Shown in pieces: positions 53,703 to 62,444 of a DNA stretch of 64,000 nucleotides. Numbering within the stretch: the first letter of the stretch is position 1; each line of letters opens with the position of its first letter. Source of the stretch: Streptomyces eurythermus (GTDB lineage Bacteria > Actinomycetota > Actinomycetes > Streptomycetales > Streptomycetaceae); the NCBI RefSeq assembly GCF_014649115.1, contig NZ_BMSK01000003.1, positions 1-64,000 of the forward strand, written 5' to 3'. The translations under genes and the position numbers were made by a program. The notes beneath the pieces were generated by a model. That model saw nothing but the letters and a program-made list of their open reading frames with translations. It was not told the DNA's origin and did no database searches.

Positions 53703-54509
53703 GTGTACGCGAGACCCGGTGCGGAGTCGGCGGGCACCGGTGCGGAGCCGGCGGACACCGGTGCCCCGGACGGTCCGGCCGGCCCGGACGGGTCCGGCTT
53801 AGAGCCGGTACGGCGACGGGGGCGGATGCCATCGCTCCTGCTCGGCGCCGCCGTGCTCGGCCTCATCTCCGGCCTCTGCGCCGGTTACCAGATCCAGGCC
53901 GGCCGGGAGCCCACCAAGCTGCCCCCGCTGTCCCAGCCGAGGCTGGAGCAGGCCGCGGGAAAGGCTTCCGCGCCCCTGCCCGTCGCGCGGGACCGCAAGG
54001 TCAGAACCGATGGTGACCTGCGCCGGCTGCTGCTGAAGAAACCGGACGGGGCGCGCGCGGCGGGGTTCGTGGGCGAGGACGGCTGGATGAGCCTGGCCCA
54101 GTTGGCGGAGACGTACAACAACCCGGCCGGGGGCTACGGTTGGCTGCTCGAAGCGGAGTTCCGCCGTGCCGCCGCCGTCGCCTGGATCGAGGGCGGCACC
54201 CGCTCCGTCGAGGTCCGGCTGTTGCAGTTCCGGCAGGAGGAGGTGCTCGGCGCCCGGGACGAGGCGGAGGACAGCTACGGCTGGGCCGGACGCGACAGCG
54301 ACGCCGAGAGTTGGGCGATACCCGGCACGGGCGACGGCAAGGCGTACACGTACCGCATGCCCCGGACCCGCGACGGAGTGAAGGTGTACCAGGCACGGGC
54401 GCACGCGTGGCGCGGGGACGTCTCCGTGCAGGTCTGGATCAACGACACCAAGCCGGTCCCGAAGAAGGCGATCATGGACCTGGCGAAGCGGCAGATGGAG
54501 CGGCTGTGA
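53703..54509 (+). CDS. Membrane-anchored protein, first of a three-gene set
   Basis: A 268-residue protein with a Gly/Ala/Pro-rich cytosolic head, one membrane helix (about 42-60, PSLLLGAAVLGLISGLCAGY) and an extracytoplasmic domain (about 70-268) with an R-Q-E-E/AYVL pattern and many Trp and Tyr residues. The GTG at 53703 follows GGGGGGAG by ten bases. The frame is open for another 81 bases upstream but without a ribosome site. The stop overlaps the next gene (GTGA). Function unknown. Confidence 0.72.
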   Translation: MYARPGAESAGTGAEPADTGAPDGPAGPDGSGLEPVRRRGRMPSLLLGAAVLGLISGLCAGYQIQAGREPTKLPPLSQPRLEQAAGKASAPLPVARDRKVRTDGDLRRLLLKKPDGARAAGFVGEDGWMSLAQLAETYNNPAGGYGWLLEAEFRRAAAVAWIEGGTRSVEVRLLQFRQEEVLGARDEAEDSYGWAGRDSDAESWAIPGTGDGKAYTYRMPRTRDGVKVYQARAHAWRGDVSVQVWINDTKPVPKKAIMDLAKRQMERL

Positions 54510-55300
54510 CGACGGAAAGCCCCGAGAACTCCGCTCCTGAACCGGCCGGGCCCGCCCCCGGGCGCCCTCGGCGCCGTATCGGCCCCATGCTGGGTGGTGC
54601 CGCGGTGGCGCTCGCCGTCGTCGCGGGGGTGAGCTGGACCGCGGTCGTCGTCCACGGCGCCGACCGCGACCCGGGCGCCGCGACCTGGCGGCTGCCCAAG
54701 GCGTCGGTGGGCAAGCCCGCCAAGGACACCGGGATGAGCACGCTGCTGCTGCCCTACGAAGAAGGGCGGTACGCGCCCGGCCCGGACATGAACGAATTCG
54801 GTTCCGACGCCGAACTGACCGGCGCCCAGGCGACCGCCCAGCGCAAGCGGTCGCTGGCCGGGCTGCCCCGGTCCCAGCGGCTGCTGCTGGAGCGCCGGCT
54901 GGACCGGGAACCGGTCAAGGGCATCGCGATGCGCAGCTACGCGAGCACCGCCGGGGCCTCCTCCGAGTCCGGCGAGGAGTTCACGGCGCAGGTTGTGCTG
55001 GTGCGGATGGCGGGCCGGCCGGCAGCGGACTCCGAAGCCGCTCTCCGGCGACGGCTCCTGGGATCCGTGGGGTCCCTGCGCGAGGGCCCGGCCGTGAAGG
55101 GGCACGAGGACGACGCCGCGTGTTTCCTGCCGCCGGCCGACCCGGATGAGGGGCTCGGCGCGATGGTGTGCTCCGGCTCGGTCGGAGACGTCCTGGTCCT
55201 CACCACCACGACCGCGGCCGGGCCGCTGGACCGGCAGGAGGCGGCGGACATGGTCGCCGCCCAGTTCGACCGCATCGAGGACCCGGGGAAGGCCGTATGA
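54506..55300 (+). CDS. Membrane-anchored protein, second of a three-gene set
   Basis: A 264-residue protein of the same design as its neighbours: Pro/Glu-rich head (SPENSAPEPAGPAPGRPRRR), membrane helix (about 28-47), then an exported domain. That domain contains STLLLPYEEGRYAPGPDMNE, a basic helix (TAQRKRSLAGLPRSQRLLLE), two cysteines and a C-terminal AADMVAAQFDRIEDPG. GTG start overlapping the first gene by four bases and ATGA overlap with the third. Function unknown. Confidence 0.8.
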   Translation: MTTESPENSAPEPAGPAPGRPRRRIGPMLGGAAVALAVVAGVSWTAVVVHGADRDPGAATWRLPKASVGKPAKDTGMSTLLLPYEEGRYAPGPDMNEFGSDAELTGAQATAQRKRSLAGLPRSQRLLLERRLDREPVKGIAMRSYASTAGASSESGEEFTAQVVLVRMAGRPAADSEAALRRRLLGSVGSLREGPAVKGHEDDAACFLPPADPDEGLGAMVCSGSVGDVLVLTTTTAAGPLDRQEAADMVAAQFDRIEDPGKAV

Positions 55301-56214
55301 CCGAGCAGACACAGCGACCGGCCCTGCGGCAGCCGGTCCCGCAGGACGCGGTCGCGTCCGAGGGCATGGTGTCCGAGGCGGTCGCGCCCGAGACGGTGCC
55401 CGGCCGGTCGCCGCTGCCCGCCGTTCCGCCGCCGCCCGCCGCCGTGCGGAAGGACCGCAGGGCGCTGCGGGCGGCGCTGCGGTGGACCGCCGTCGCGGCC
55501 GTGTTCTGCCTGGTCGGGGCCGGGACGGCGTACGGGATCAGCCGGATGGAGCGGACGGACCTGCCGGGCCTGGCCACCGCCTCCGACGGCCGATGGGACT
55601 ACCCGGAGCTGGTCCGGCCGCCACTGCCGCCCGGCAGCCCCGGCCCCCTCGAAGCCGGCAACCACGCCGGCACGCACTACACCGACCTGCGCGCGCTGGT
55701 GCTGCCCGCGCCCCGCGGGGCGACGGTGGAACCGGGAGCGCGCGGCACGGACGGGTGGGTGCCGGTGAAGGACTTCCTCGCCGACTACGCGGACGTGGAG
55801 AAGCGCCGGGAGCTGGCCCAGAAGCTCACCGACCACGGTCTGCGGCACATCGCGGGCCGCGGCTGGACCACCCCGGACGGCACCCGCACCACGATCCGGC
55901 TGCTGCGGTTCGGCACCGCCGCCGTCTCCGAGACCCTGCTGGCCGGAGATCTCGCCAACACCGGGGCGCCCGCCTACCCGGTGCGCGGTGCCGAGTACTA
56001 CGCACTGGACGAGACGTTTCCGCCGGGAGCCCACATGAAGGGCGTGACCCTCTTCCCGTACACGGAGACCGAACCGTACGGCGCCGAGCAGGTGCGGCAG
56101 GCGTACTTCTCGGCAGGGGACACCATCGCGGTGATCACCCAGACCCGGAAGGGCGGGGTGGACGCCGTTCCGTTCCGGCAGACGGTGACCTTGCAGACGG
56201 AGCTGCTCAGCTGA
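55297..56214 (+). CDS. Membrane-anchored protein, third of a three-gene set
   Basis: A 305-residue protein with a long Pro/Ala/Val-rich cytosolic head (about 1-60), a membrane helix (about 61-82, TAVAAVFCLVGAGTAYGISR) and an exported domain. That domain has HAGTHYTDLRALVLPAPRGA, a helical KDFLADYADVEKRRELAQKL segment and a C-terminal beta-rich part. It ends the coupled operon. The three proteins share layout and local patterns, so a common origin is likely. Function unknown. Confidence 0.8.
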   Translation: MTEQTQRPALRQPVPQDAVASEGMVSEAVAPETVPGRSPLPAVPPPPAAVRKDRRALRAALRWTAVAAVFCLVGAGTAYGISRMERTDLPGLATASDGRWDYPELVRPPLPPGSPGPLEAGNHAGTHYTDLRALVLPAPRGATVEPGARGTDGWVPVKDFLADYADVEKRRELAQKLTDHGLRHIAGRGWTTPDGTRTTIRLLRFGTAAVSETLLAGDLANTGAPAYPVRGAEYYALDETFPPGAHMKGVTLFPYTETEPYGAEQVRQAYFSAGDTIAVITQTRKGGVDAVPFRQTVTLQTELLS

Positions 56215-56300
56215 GCGGACCTCCTCAGGAGGGCCGGGGCCCGGCCGCGTAAGCTGGGCTCCGGCTCTGTCGTATGCCCACCCTCGCTCAAGGAGCACCC

Positions 56301-56399
56301 GTGGAGATCTTCTTCGAAACCCTGCTGGTCCTGGTCTGCGTCGGCGTGCTCGCCTTCGCCGGTCTGACCGTGAAGAAGCTGTACCAGGGCCAGCGCTGA
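56301..56399 (+). CDS. 32-residue single-pass membrane protein
   Basis: A very short gene: GTG start, AAGGAG five bases upstream, and a 32-residue product with one hydrophobic helix (FETLLVLVCVGVLAFAGLTV) and a basic end (KKLYQGQR). The clear ribosome site, the position between two plus-strand genes and a cleanly membrane-like composition support translation. Function unknown. Confidence 0.7.
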   Translation: MEIFFETLLVLVCVGVLAFAGLTVKKLYQGQR

Positions 56400-56424
56400 C
56401 CCCCCTCTAGGAAAGCCTCCGCTC

Positions 56425-57000
56425 ATGATCGAGATCCCGTCCGACCTGCACAAGGACCTTGTCCCGCTCGCCTTCCTGCTCGGCAACTGGGCCGGCGCGG
56501 GCGTGCACGACTTCCCCGGCTCGGAGAAGTGCAACTTCGGTCAGGAGGTCAGCTTCACCCACGACGGCCGGGACTTCCTGGAGTACCGCTCCCACACCTG
56601 GGTGCTGGACAAGGACGGCAACAAGGTCCGCCCGCTGGAGTCGGAGACCGGCTTCTGGCGGATCGACGCTGACCGCAAGGTCGAGGTCACGATGACCCGC
56701 GACGACGGTGTCATCGAGATCTGGTACGGCGAGATGGCCGACAAGAAGCCGCAGATCGACCTGGTGACGGACGCCGTCGCCCGCACCCCCGCCTCGGCTC
56801 CGTACAGCGGCGGCAAGCGGCTGTACGGCTATGTGAAGAGCGACCTGATGTGGGTGGGCGAGAAGCAGACCCCCGAGGTTCCGCTGCGCCCCTACATGTC
56901 GGCCCAGCTCAAGAAGGTCGTCACCCCCGAGGACGTCGAACGCTGGGCCAAGGCCCTCCCGGACGACATGCCGGACGACGGCATCGCTTTCTTCAAGTAG
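56425..57000 (+). CDS. FABP/nitrobindin-fold protein
   Basis: A 191-residue ten-strand beta-barrel protein (DUF1794, nitrobindin-like). The barrel-closing motif GNWAGAG is at the N-terminus, and RDFLEYRSHTWVLD and GFWRIDADRKVEVT are typical strands. Classical nitrobindins bind heme through a His near the last strand (HxLSAxLxRV). Here that block reads RPYMSAQLKKV, without His, so heme binding may be lost or use another residue. The ATG at 56425 has GGAAAG upstream. Confidence 0.85.
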   Translation: MIEIPSDLHKDLVPLAFLLGNWAGAGVHDFPGSEKCNFGQEVSFTHDGRDFLEYRSHTWVLDKDGNKVRPLESETGFWRIDADRKVEVTMTRDDGVIEIWYGEMADKKPQIDLVTDAVARTPASAPYSGGKRLYGYVKSDLMWVGEKQTPEVPLRPYMSAQLKKVVTPEDVERWAKALPDDMPDDGIAFFK

Positions 57001-57016
57001 TCCTAGACTCGTCGGT

Positions 57017-57454
57017 GTGGTGAGCACCGACTGGAAGAGTGATCTCAGGCAGCGCGGCTACCGGCTGACGCCGCAGCGGCAGCTTGTCCTCGAAGCCGTC
57101 GACACCCTTGAGCACGCGACCCCCGACGACATCCTCGTGGAAGTGAGGAAGACGGCGTCGGGGGTCAACATTTCCACCGTCTACCGGACGCTGGAGCTGC
57201 TGGAGGAGCTGGGCCTGGTCAGCCATGCCCATCTGGGGCACGGCGCGCCCACCTACCACCTCGCCGACCGGCACCACCACCTGCACCTGGTGTGCCGGGA
57301 CTGCGAGGACGTGATCGAGGCGGACGTGGAGGTGGCCGCCGAGTTCACGGCCAAGCTGCGGCAGCAGTTCGGGTTCGACACCGACATGAAGCACTTCGCG
57401 ATCTTCGGCCGGTGCCGGGACTGCTCCCTGAAGGGTTCAAGTACCACGTCGTAG
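57017..57454 (+). CDS. nur: Nickel-responsive Fur-family regulator Nur
   Basis: A 145-residue Fur-family repressor. The winged helix (RQRGYRLTPQRQLVLEAVDT; ISTVYRTLELLEELGL) is followed by the His-rich metal site LADRHHHLHLVCRDC and two CxxC pairs (CRDC twice) for structural zinc. Length and metal motifs fit S. coelicolor Nur, which represses the nickel transporter and the iron superoxide dismutase when nickel is present. GTG start at 57017 (a second GTG follows directly). TAGACT (57004-57009) ends seven bases before, so the transcript is probably leaderless. Confidence 0.87.
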   Translation: MVSTDWKSDLRQRGYRLTPQRQLVLEAVDTLEHATPDDILVEVRKTASGVNISTVYRTLELLEELGLVSHAHLGHGAPTYHLADRHHHLHLVCRDCEDVIEADVEVAAEFTAKLRQQFGFDTDMKHFAIFGRCRDCSLKGSSTTS

Positions 57455-57463
57455 GCTTGCGTC

Positions 57464-58429
57464 ATGAAGAGCCCCCTGCTGTCCCTGCCCGGCGCAGTCC
57501 CCGCCGAGGGTGTGGACGAAGGTGTCGCCGCCCACTACGGCGACCTGTTCCGCGAGCAGCGCGCCCTCGCCGACGGCACCGGTTTCGTCGACCTGTCGCA
57601 TCGCGGTGTCGTCACCGTCAGCGGTGACGACCGGCTGAGCTGGCTGCATCTGCTGCTCACCCAGCACGTCAGCGAACTGCCCGCGGGCGAGGCCACCGAG
57701 GCCCTGATCCTCTCCGCGCACGGGCACATCGAACACGCGCTGTATCTGGTGGACGACGGTACGACCGTCTGGGCGCACGTCGAACCCGGCACCCAGGACG
57801 CGCTGATCGCGTACCTGGAGTCGATGAAGTTCTTCTACCGGGTCGAGGTCGCCGACCGCACCGCCGACATCGCCGTGGTCCACCTGCCCGCCGGCTCCAT
57901 CGCCGAGGTGCCGGACGGGGTCGTCGTACGCGAGACGGCGTACGGCCGTGATCTGTTCCTGCCCCGTGCGGAGCTGGAGTCCTTCGCCGCGTCGCACGGC
58001 CCCGCCGCGGGGCTGCTCGCCTACGAGGCGCTGCGGGTCGAGCAGCACCGGCCCCGGCTCGGCTTCGAGACCGACCACCGGACCATTCCGCACGAGCTGG
58101 GCTGGATCGGTACGGCCGTGCACCTCCAGAAGGGCTGCTACCGCGGGCAGGAGACGGTCGCCCGCGTGCAGAACCTGGGCAAGCCGCCGCGCCGGCTGGT
58201 CTTCCTGCACCTGGACGGCAGCGAGGTGCACCTGCCGGTGCCGGGAACCGAGATCCGGGTCGCCGACGAGGGGCCCGAGGGCCGCAAGGTCGGGTTCGTG
58301 ACGACGTCCGTACGCCATCACGAGCTGGGGCCGGTGGCGCTGGCGCTGGTGAAGCGGAACGTACCGGTCGACGCCAGGCTCCTGGCCGGAGAGACGGCGG
58401 CTGCCCAGGAGGTCGTGGTCGAGCCGTAG
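57464..58429 (+). CDS. YgfZ/GcvT-like folate-binding protein
   Basis: A 321-residue protein of the YgfZ/IBA57 family, which assists iron-sulfur cluster assembly or repair using folate. The diagnostic K-G-C-Y-x-G-Q-E appears as LQKGCYRGQETVARVQN. The N-terminal GcvT-like half includes FVDLSHRGVVTVSGDDRLSW. It starts nine bases after nur and is in the same direction, though nur probably ends its own short unit. Confidence 0.9.
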   Translation: MKSPLLSLPGAVPAEGVDEGVAAHYGDLFREQRALADGTGFVDLSHRGVVTVSGDDRLSWLHLLLTQHVSELPAGEATEALILSAHGHIEHALYLVDDGTTVWAHVEPGTQDALIAYLESMKFFYRVEVADRTADIAVVHLPAGSIAEVPDGVVVRETAYGRDLFLPRAELESFAASHGPAAGLLAYEALRVEQHRPRLGFETDHRTIPHELGWIGTAVHLQKGCYRGQETVARVQNLGKPPRRLVFLHLDGSEVHLPVPGTEIRVADEGPEGRKVGFVTTSVRHHELGPVALALVKRNVPVDARLLAGETAAAQEVVVEP

Positions 58430-58494
58430 CCGGGTGCGGCGCCGTTGTGGTTGCTCGCGCCCACGCGGCGGAGCCGCATATCGGACACAGCCCC

Positions 58495-58511
58495 GCGCCC
58501 CTTCGGGGCGC
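58495..58511. terminator. Terminator between ygfZ-like gene and dtd
   Basis: A seven-base stem (GCGCCCC / GGGGCGC) with a TTC loop, immediately after the dtd stop on the minus strand and downstream of the convergent ygfZ-like gene. Confidence 0.65.
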
Positions 58512-58512
58512 T

Positions 58513-58938
58513 TCACATCTCCAGCAGCACCGTGAACGGCCCGTCGTTCGTCAGGTTCACCCTCATCTGCGCGCCGAAGCGGCCCGTCGCCACCGTCGCG
58601 CCCAAGGCGCGCAGTTGGGCCACGACCTCGTCGACCAGGGGCTCGGCGATGTCGCCGGGGGCCGCCGCGTTCCAGGTGGGGCGGCGGCCCTTGCGGGCGT
58701 CGCCGTAGAGGGTGAACTGGCTGATCACCAGCAGCGGCGCCCCGGTGTCGCTGCACGACCGCTCGTCCTGGAGCATCCGGATCGTCCACAGCTTGCGCGC
58801 GAGCTGGGCCGCCTTCTCCTTGGTGTCCTCGTGGGTCACCCCCACCAGGACGCACAGCCCCTCGCCCTCGATCGCGCCGACCGTCTCGCCGTCCACGACG
58901 ACGCTCGCGCCGTCCACCCTCTGTACCACCGCACGCAT
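58513..58938 (-). CDS. dtd: D-aminoacyl-tRNA deacylase
   Basis: A 141-residue enzyme that hydrolyses D-amino acids from mischarged tRNA. Signature segments are [18 protein letters not shown] at the start, [18 protein letters not shown] in the middle, and the C-terminal [17 protein letters not shown]. The start at 58938 matches the usual DTD start; an ATG four codons upstream is less likely. Confidence 0.95.
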   Translation of the reverse strand: MRAVVQRVDGASVVVDGETVGAIEGEGLCVLVGVTHEDTKEKAAQLARKLWTIRMLQDERSCSDTGAPLLVISQFTLYGDARKGRRPTWNAAAPGDIAEPLVDEVVAQLRALGATVATGRFGAQMRVNLTNDGPFTVLLEM

Positions 58939-59096
58939 GCCGCCCATCATGCCCGGTGTCCCGCCGCCGCCCGCACGGGGACCAATATGGATCCGTTACC
59001 CCCCATCTGGGGCCGTTCGGGGGCTCTCGGTCACATAGCGGTCGGTTGGGGTGGCACGATGCTTCCCACACGCCGGTCGAGGGGACGGTCACGCAG

Positions 59097-59687
59097 ATGA
59101 GCACACCGAGCACGAGCGGGCGGCTGGGGACCGAGGGGACGCACCGGTCGCCCGCGCAGCGCACCGAAGACCCCCTGGAGCCCGGGTCCGGCGAGCCCGG
59201 CCTGGCCCGGCTGAGCCTGCCCGAGCTGCGCGCCCTGCGCCGGGACGCCCAGCGGGACGAGGCGGACCTCAGCTATGTGCGGCGGCTGCTCCAGGGCCGT
59301 ATCGACATCCTGCGCGCCGAGCTGGGGCGGCGCGGCCGGGTGTCCGTGCCGGCGCCGGCCGACGGCTCCGTGGTCGACCGTCTCGCGGAGATCCTGAAGG
59401 ACGCCCCGGCCCGGCAGCGGTCCTCGGCCCGCCATGTCACGCTCGGCACCCCGCACAACGAGGAGTACGGGCGGCTGGCCGCGGAGATGCTCGCCGAGGT
59501 GGAGCTGTCGGACCTGACGGCGCGCACCGACCCGGAGCTGACCGCCGCCATGGGCCGTCTGGTCCGCTACGAGCAGGAGGTGTCCCGCTGCCGCCAGCGG
59601 CTCCAGCGCACCGCCGACGACTGCAGCGGGGAGATCGCGCGCCGGTACCGGGAGGGCGAGGCCCAAGTGGACGACCTGCTGGCCTGA
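59097..59687 (+). CDS. rsiG: RsiG, c-di-GMP-dependent anti-sigma factor for WhiG
   Basis: A 196-residue protein forming an antiparallel coiled coil. Two helices each carry the c-di-GMP signature E-x3-S-x2-R-x3-Q-x3-D: first in EADLSYVRRLLQGRID, second in EQEVSRCRQRLQRTAD. This matches RsiG of S. venezuelae, which holds the sporulation sigma factor WhiG inactive only when loaded with c-di-GMP. The N-terminal 35 residues are disordered, and a C-terminal helix follows the second motif. The ATG at 59097 begins MSTPSTSGRL. Confidence 0.93.
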   Translation: MSTPSTSGRLGTEGTHRSPAQRTEDPLEPGSGEPGLARLSLPELRALRRDAQRDEADLSYVRRLLQGRIDILRAELGRRGRVSVPAPADGSVVDRLAEILKDAPARQRSSARHVTLGTPHNEEYGRLAAEMLAEVELSDLTARTDPELTAAMGRLVRYEQEVSRCRQRLQRTADDCSGEIARRYREGEAQVDDLLA

Positions 59688-59722
59688 GCGCGGCCGGGGC
59701 CGGTCTGCGTAGGCTCCCCACC

Positions 59723-60337
59723 ATGGGTGAGATGGGTCTGCGCGAGCGCAAGAAACAGCGGATGTACCAGGACGTGTCGGACATCGCGGTACGGCTGTTC
59801 CTGGAGCGGGGCTTCGACGCGGTGTCGGTGGCGGAGGTCGCCGCCGCGGCCGGGATCTCCAAGCCGACCCTCTTCCGGTACTTCCCGGCCAAGGAGGACC
59901 TGGTCCTGCACCGGATCGCGGACCACGAGACGGAGGCGGCCCGGGTGGTGGCCGGGGCGGCCGATCCGGTGGCCGCGCTGGGCCGGCACTTCGTGGCCGG
60001 ACTCGAGCGGCGCGACCCGGTGACCGGTCTGAACGACCACCCCGAAGTGCTCGCCTTCCACCGGCTGCTCTACGGCACCCCCTCCCTGGTGGCGCGGGCC
60101 TACGCCCATCAGGAGCGGTCGGAGGCGGCGCTCGCCGAGGCGCTCGGCGGCGATCTGGAGGCGCGGCTGGCCGCCGGGCAGATCATCGCCGTCCAGCGGG
60201 TCCTCGCCCTGGAGAACTGGCGGCGGATCGCGGCGGGCGAGCCGGTCGGCGTCGTCGCGCCGGATGCCGTGCGGGCGGCCGAGCGGGCGTTCGGGCGGCT
60301 GGCCGAGGCGTTGCCGGAGCTGCGGTCCGACCGCTGA
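59723..60337 (+). CDS. TetR-family transcriptional regulator
   Basis: A 204-residue regulator. The N-terminal helix-turn-helix (about 8-55; VSVAEVAAAAGISKPTLFRY) is followed by a ligand-binding domain ending with FGRLAEALPELRSDR. TAGGCT (59710-59715) ends seven bases before the ATG, and no ribosome site is present, so a leaderless transcript is likely. The HelD-family gene follows by 50 bases with direct repeats in between, making it a candidate target. Confidence 0.9.
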   Translation: MGEMGLRERKKQRMYQDVSDIAVRLFLERGFDAVSVAEVAAAAGISKPTLFRYFPAKEDLVLHRIADHETEAARVVAGAADPVAALGRHFVAGLERRDPVTGLNDHPEVLAFHRLLYGTPSLVARAYAHQERSEAALAEALGGDLEARLAAGQIIAVQRVLALENWRRIAAGEPVGVVAPDAVRAAERAFGRLAEALPELRSDR

Positions 60338-60338
60338 G

Positions 60339-60364
60339 ACTCGGTAAGAAATTTAACTCGGTAA
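60339..60364 (+). repeat. Direct repeat before the HelD-family gene
   Basis: ACTCGGTAA occurs at 60339-60347 and 60356-60364, 17 bases apart, in an unusually AT-rich spacer between the TetR and HelD genes. The copies flank the expected -35 position of the downstream promoter, so this could be a regulator-binding site. Confidence 0.55.
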
Positions 60365-60386
60365 CGTTTTGTCGTACGCTGGCGGC

Positions 60387-62441
60387 ATGACGTCGACCGA
60401 CCCCGCCCTCACGGAAGCCCTGCACACCGAGCGCGCCTACCACGACACCTGCCGCGCCGCCCTCGCCGCGATGGTCGACGGCGCCGCCGAACAGGTCGTC
60501 ACGGGCGAGGACGTCTCCGCCTCCGGAGCCGACGCCGAAGTCCTCGGTTACCGGCTGCGCAGCCAGGCCAAGGCCCTGCGCGAACTGCCGCCCGGCCCGC
60601 TGTTCTTCGGCCGGCTCGACTTCGCCGACGGCCACCCCGAGCACGGCGGGCAGAGCTACCACGTGGGCCGGCTGCGCATCACCGAGGACCCGGCCGCCCC
60701 GCCGCTCGTCGTCGACTGGCGGGCCCCCGTCTCCCGCGCCTTCTACCAGGCCGACGCCACCGACCCGCAGGGCGTCGAGGTGCGCCGCCGCTTCGGCTGG
60801 GCCCCGGGCAGCCGGGGCGAGGCCACCGACCTCACCGCGCTGGAGGACGAGCACCTGGGCCGGGGCGAGGCACGGACCAGCGACATCGTCGCCCGCGAGA
60901 TCGAGCGGCCCCGCGTCGGACCCATGCGGGACATCGCCGCCACCATCCAGCCCGAGCAGGACGACCTGGTCCGCGCCGCCCTCACCGACTCGGTGTGCGT
61001 GCAGGGCGCGCCCGGCACCGGCAAGACGGCCGTCGGCCTGCACCGGGCCGCGTACCTGCTCTACACCCACCCCAAGCGGCTCCAGCGCTCCGGCCTGCTG
61101 ATCCTCGGCCCCAACCCGACCTTCCTGCGGTACATCGCCGAGGTGCTGCCCTCGCTCGGCGAGACCGCCCGGCGCGGCACGGCCGACAAGGGCTACCGCC
61201 AGAGCACCCTGCTGGACGAGCTGGCCCGCCACCCGGTCACCGGCACCGACCCGCTGCCCACGGCCGCCGTCAAACACGACCCGCGCATGGCCGAGGTGCT
61301 GCGCCGGGCGCTGTACGCACGGGTCACCACCGACCGCGTCACCGACCTCGCCGTGCCGGACGGCTCCTACCGCTGGCGGGTGTCCGCCGGGGAACTGGCC
61401 GGCATCGTGGCCGGGGTCCGCGCCGAGGAACCCCCGTACGCCGTCGGGCGGGAACGGGTGCGCACCCGGGTCGTACGACGGCTGCGCGAGCAGGCCGAAC
61501 GGCGCTCCGGGGTGCTGCCCGCCGCCTGGGTCCGCCGGGTCGAACGGTGCCGGCCGCTGACCGCGCGGCTCGACGCGGTGTGGCCGAAGGTCCGCCCCGA
61601 GGAGGTGCTCGCCGAACTCCTCACCGACGCCGACGCGTTGGCGCGCGCCGCCGACGGCCTGCTGGACCCCGGGGAGCAGGCGGCGCTGCTGTGGCCGCGC
61701 CCGCCCCGCTCGTACAGGTCCGCCCGCTGGTCCGCCGCCGACCTGGTCCTGCTGGACGAGCTGGCCGGGCTGATCGAACACCCCGAGGGCTACGGTCACA
61801 TCGTCGTGGACGAGGCGCAGGACCTCTCCCCGATGGAGTGCCGGGCCATCGCCCGCCGGGCCGCCTTCGGCTCGCTCACCGTCCTCGGCGACCTCGCCCA
61901 GGGCACCACCCCGTGGGCCGCCCGGGACTGGTCCGTACAACTGCGTCACCTGGGCCGGCCGGACGCGGCCGTGGTGCCGCTGACCACCGGGTTCCGGGTG
62001 CCGGCCGCCGTGCTGGACCTGGCCAACCGGCTGCTCGCCCGCCTCGGTGTCGCCGTCCCCCCGGCCACCTCGCTGCGCGCCGACGGCGAGCTGACCCTGC
62101 GGCCCGCCGAGGACGTGCTCGCCGCCACCGTGACCGCCGTCCGCGAGGCCCTCGCCCGGGAGGGCTCGGTCGGCGTGATCACGGCGGACGCCGACGCCGG
62201 CCGGGTACGGGCGGCCCTGACCGGGGCCGGCCTGGCCGCGGCCGGCCCCGAGGCGCTCGGCGCCCGGCTGGCCGTCGTCCCGGCGAGCCTGGTCAAGGGC
62301 CTGGAGTACGACCACGTCGTCGCCGTGGAACCGGCCGCCGTGGCGGAGGCGGAGGAGCGGGGCGCGCACCGGCTGTACGTGGTGCTGACCCGGGCGGTGT
62401 CCCGCCTGGACGTGGTGCACGCCCGCCCGCTGCCGTTCTGA
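60387..62441 (+). CDS. HelD-family superfamily-1 helicase-like RNA polymerase-recycling ATPase
   Basis: A 684-residue UvrD-like protein. Walker A GAPGTGKT lies at 207-214, preceded by a Q motif (IQPEQDDLVRA). Walker B appears as IVVDEAQDLSPMEC, with the late motifs VIPASLVKGLEYDHVV-like and LYVVLTRAVSRLD. The long N-terminal arm (ERAYHDTCRAALAAMVDG onward) is typical of HelD, which pries RNA polymerase off DNA. The Streptomyces relative HelR gives rifampicin tolerance; which subtype this is cannot be told from sequence alone. TACGCT ends six bases before the ATG, consistent with a leaderless message. Confidence 0.88.
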   Translation: MTSTDPALTEALHTERAYHDTCRAALAAMVDGAAEQVVTGEDVSASGADAEVLGYRLRSQAKALRELPPGPLFFGRLDFADGHPEHGGQSYHVGRLRITEDPAAPPLVVDWRAPVSRAFYQADATDPQGVEVRRRFGWAPGSRGEATDLTALEDEHLGRGEARTSDIVAREIERPRVGPMRDIAATIQPEQDDLVRAALTDSVCVQGAPGTGKTAVGLHRAAYLLYTHPKRLQRSGLLILGPNPTFLRYIAEVLPSLGETARRGTADKGYRQSTLLDELARHPVTGTDPLPTAAVKHDPRMAEVLRRALYARVTTDRVTDLAVPDGSYRWRVSAGELAGIVAGVRAEEPPYAVGRERVRTRVVRRLREQAERRSGVLPAAWVRRVERCRPLTARLDAVWPKVRPEEVLAELLTDADALARAADGLLDPGEQAALLWPRPPRSYRSARWSAADLVLLDELAGLIEHPEGYGHIVVDEAQDLSPMECRAIARRAAFGSLTVLGDLAQGTTPWAARDWSVQLRHLGRPDAAVVPLTTGFRVPAAVLDLANRLLARLGVAVPPATSLRADGELTLRPAEDVLAATVTAVREALAREGSVGVITADADAGRVRAALTGAGLAAAGPEALGARLAVVPASLVKGLEYDHVVAVEPAAVAEAEERGAHRLYVVLTRAVSRLDVVHARPLPF

Positions 62442-62444
62442 GAC

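Noticed and set aside
60339..60387. A rifamycin-associated element before the HelD-family gene
   Set aside because: The conserved palindrome of that element as I recall it is not present; the spacer has AT-rich direct repeats instead.
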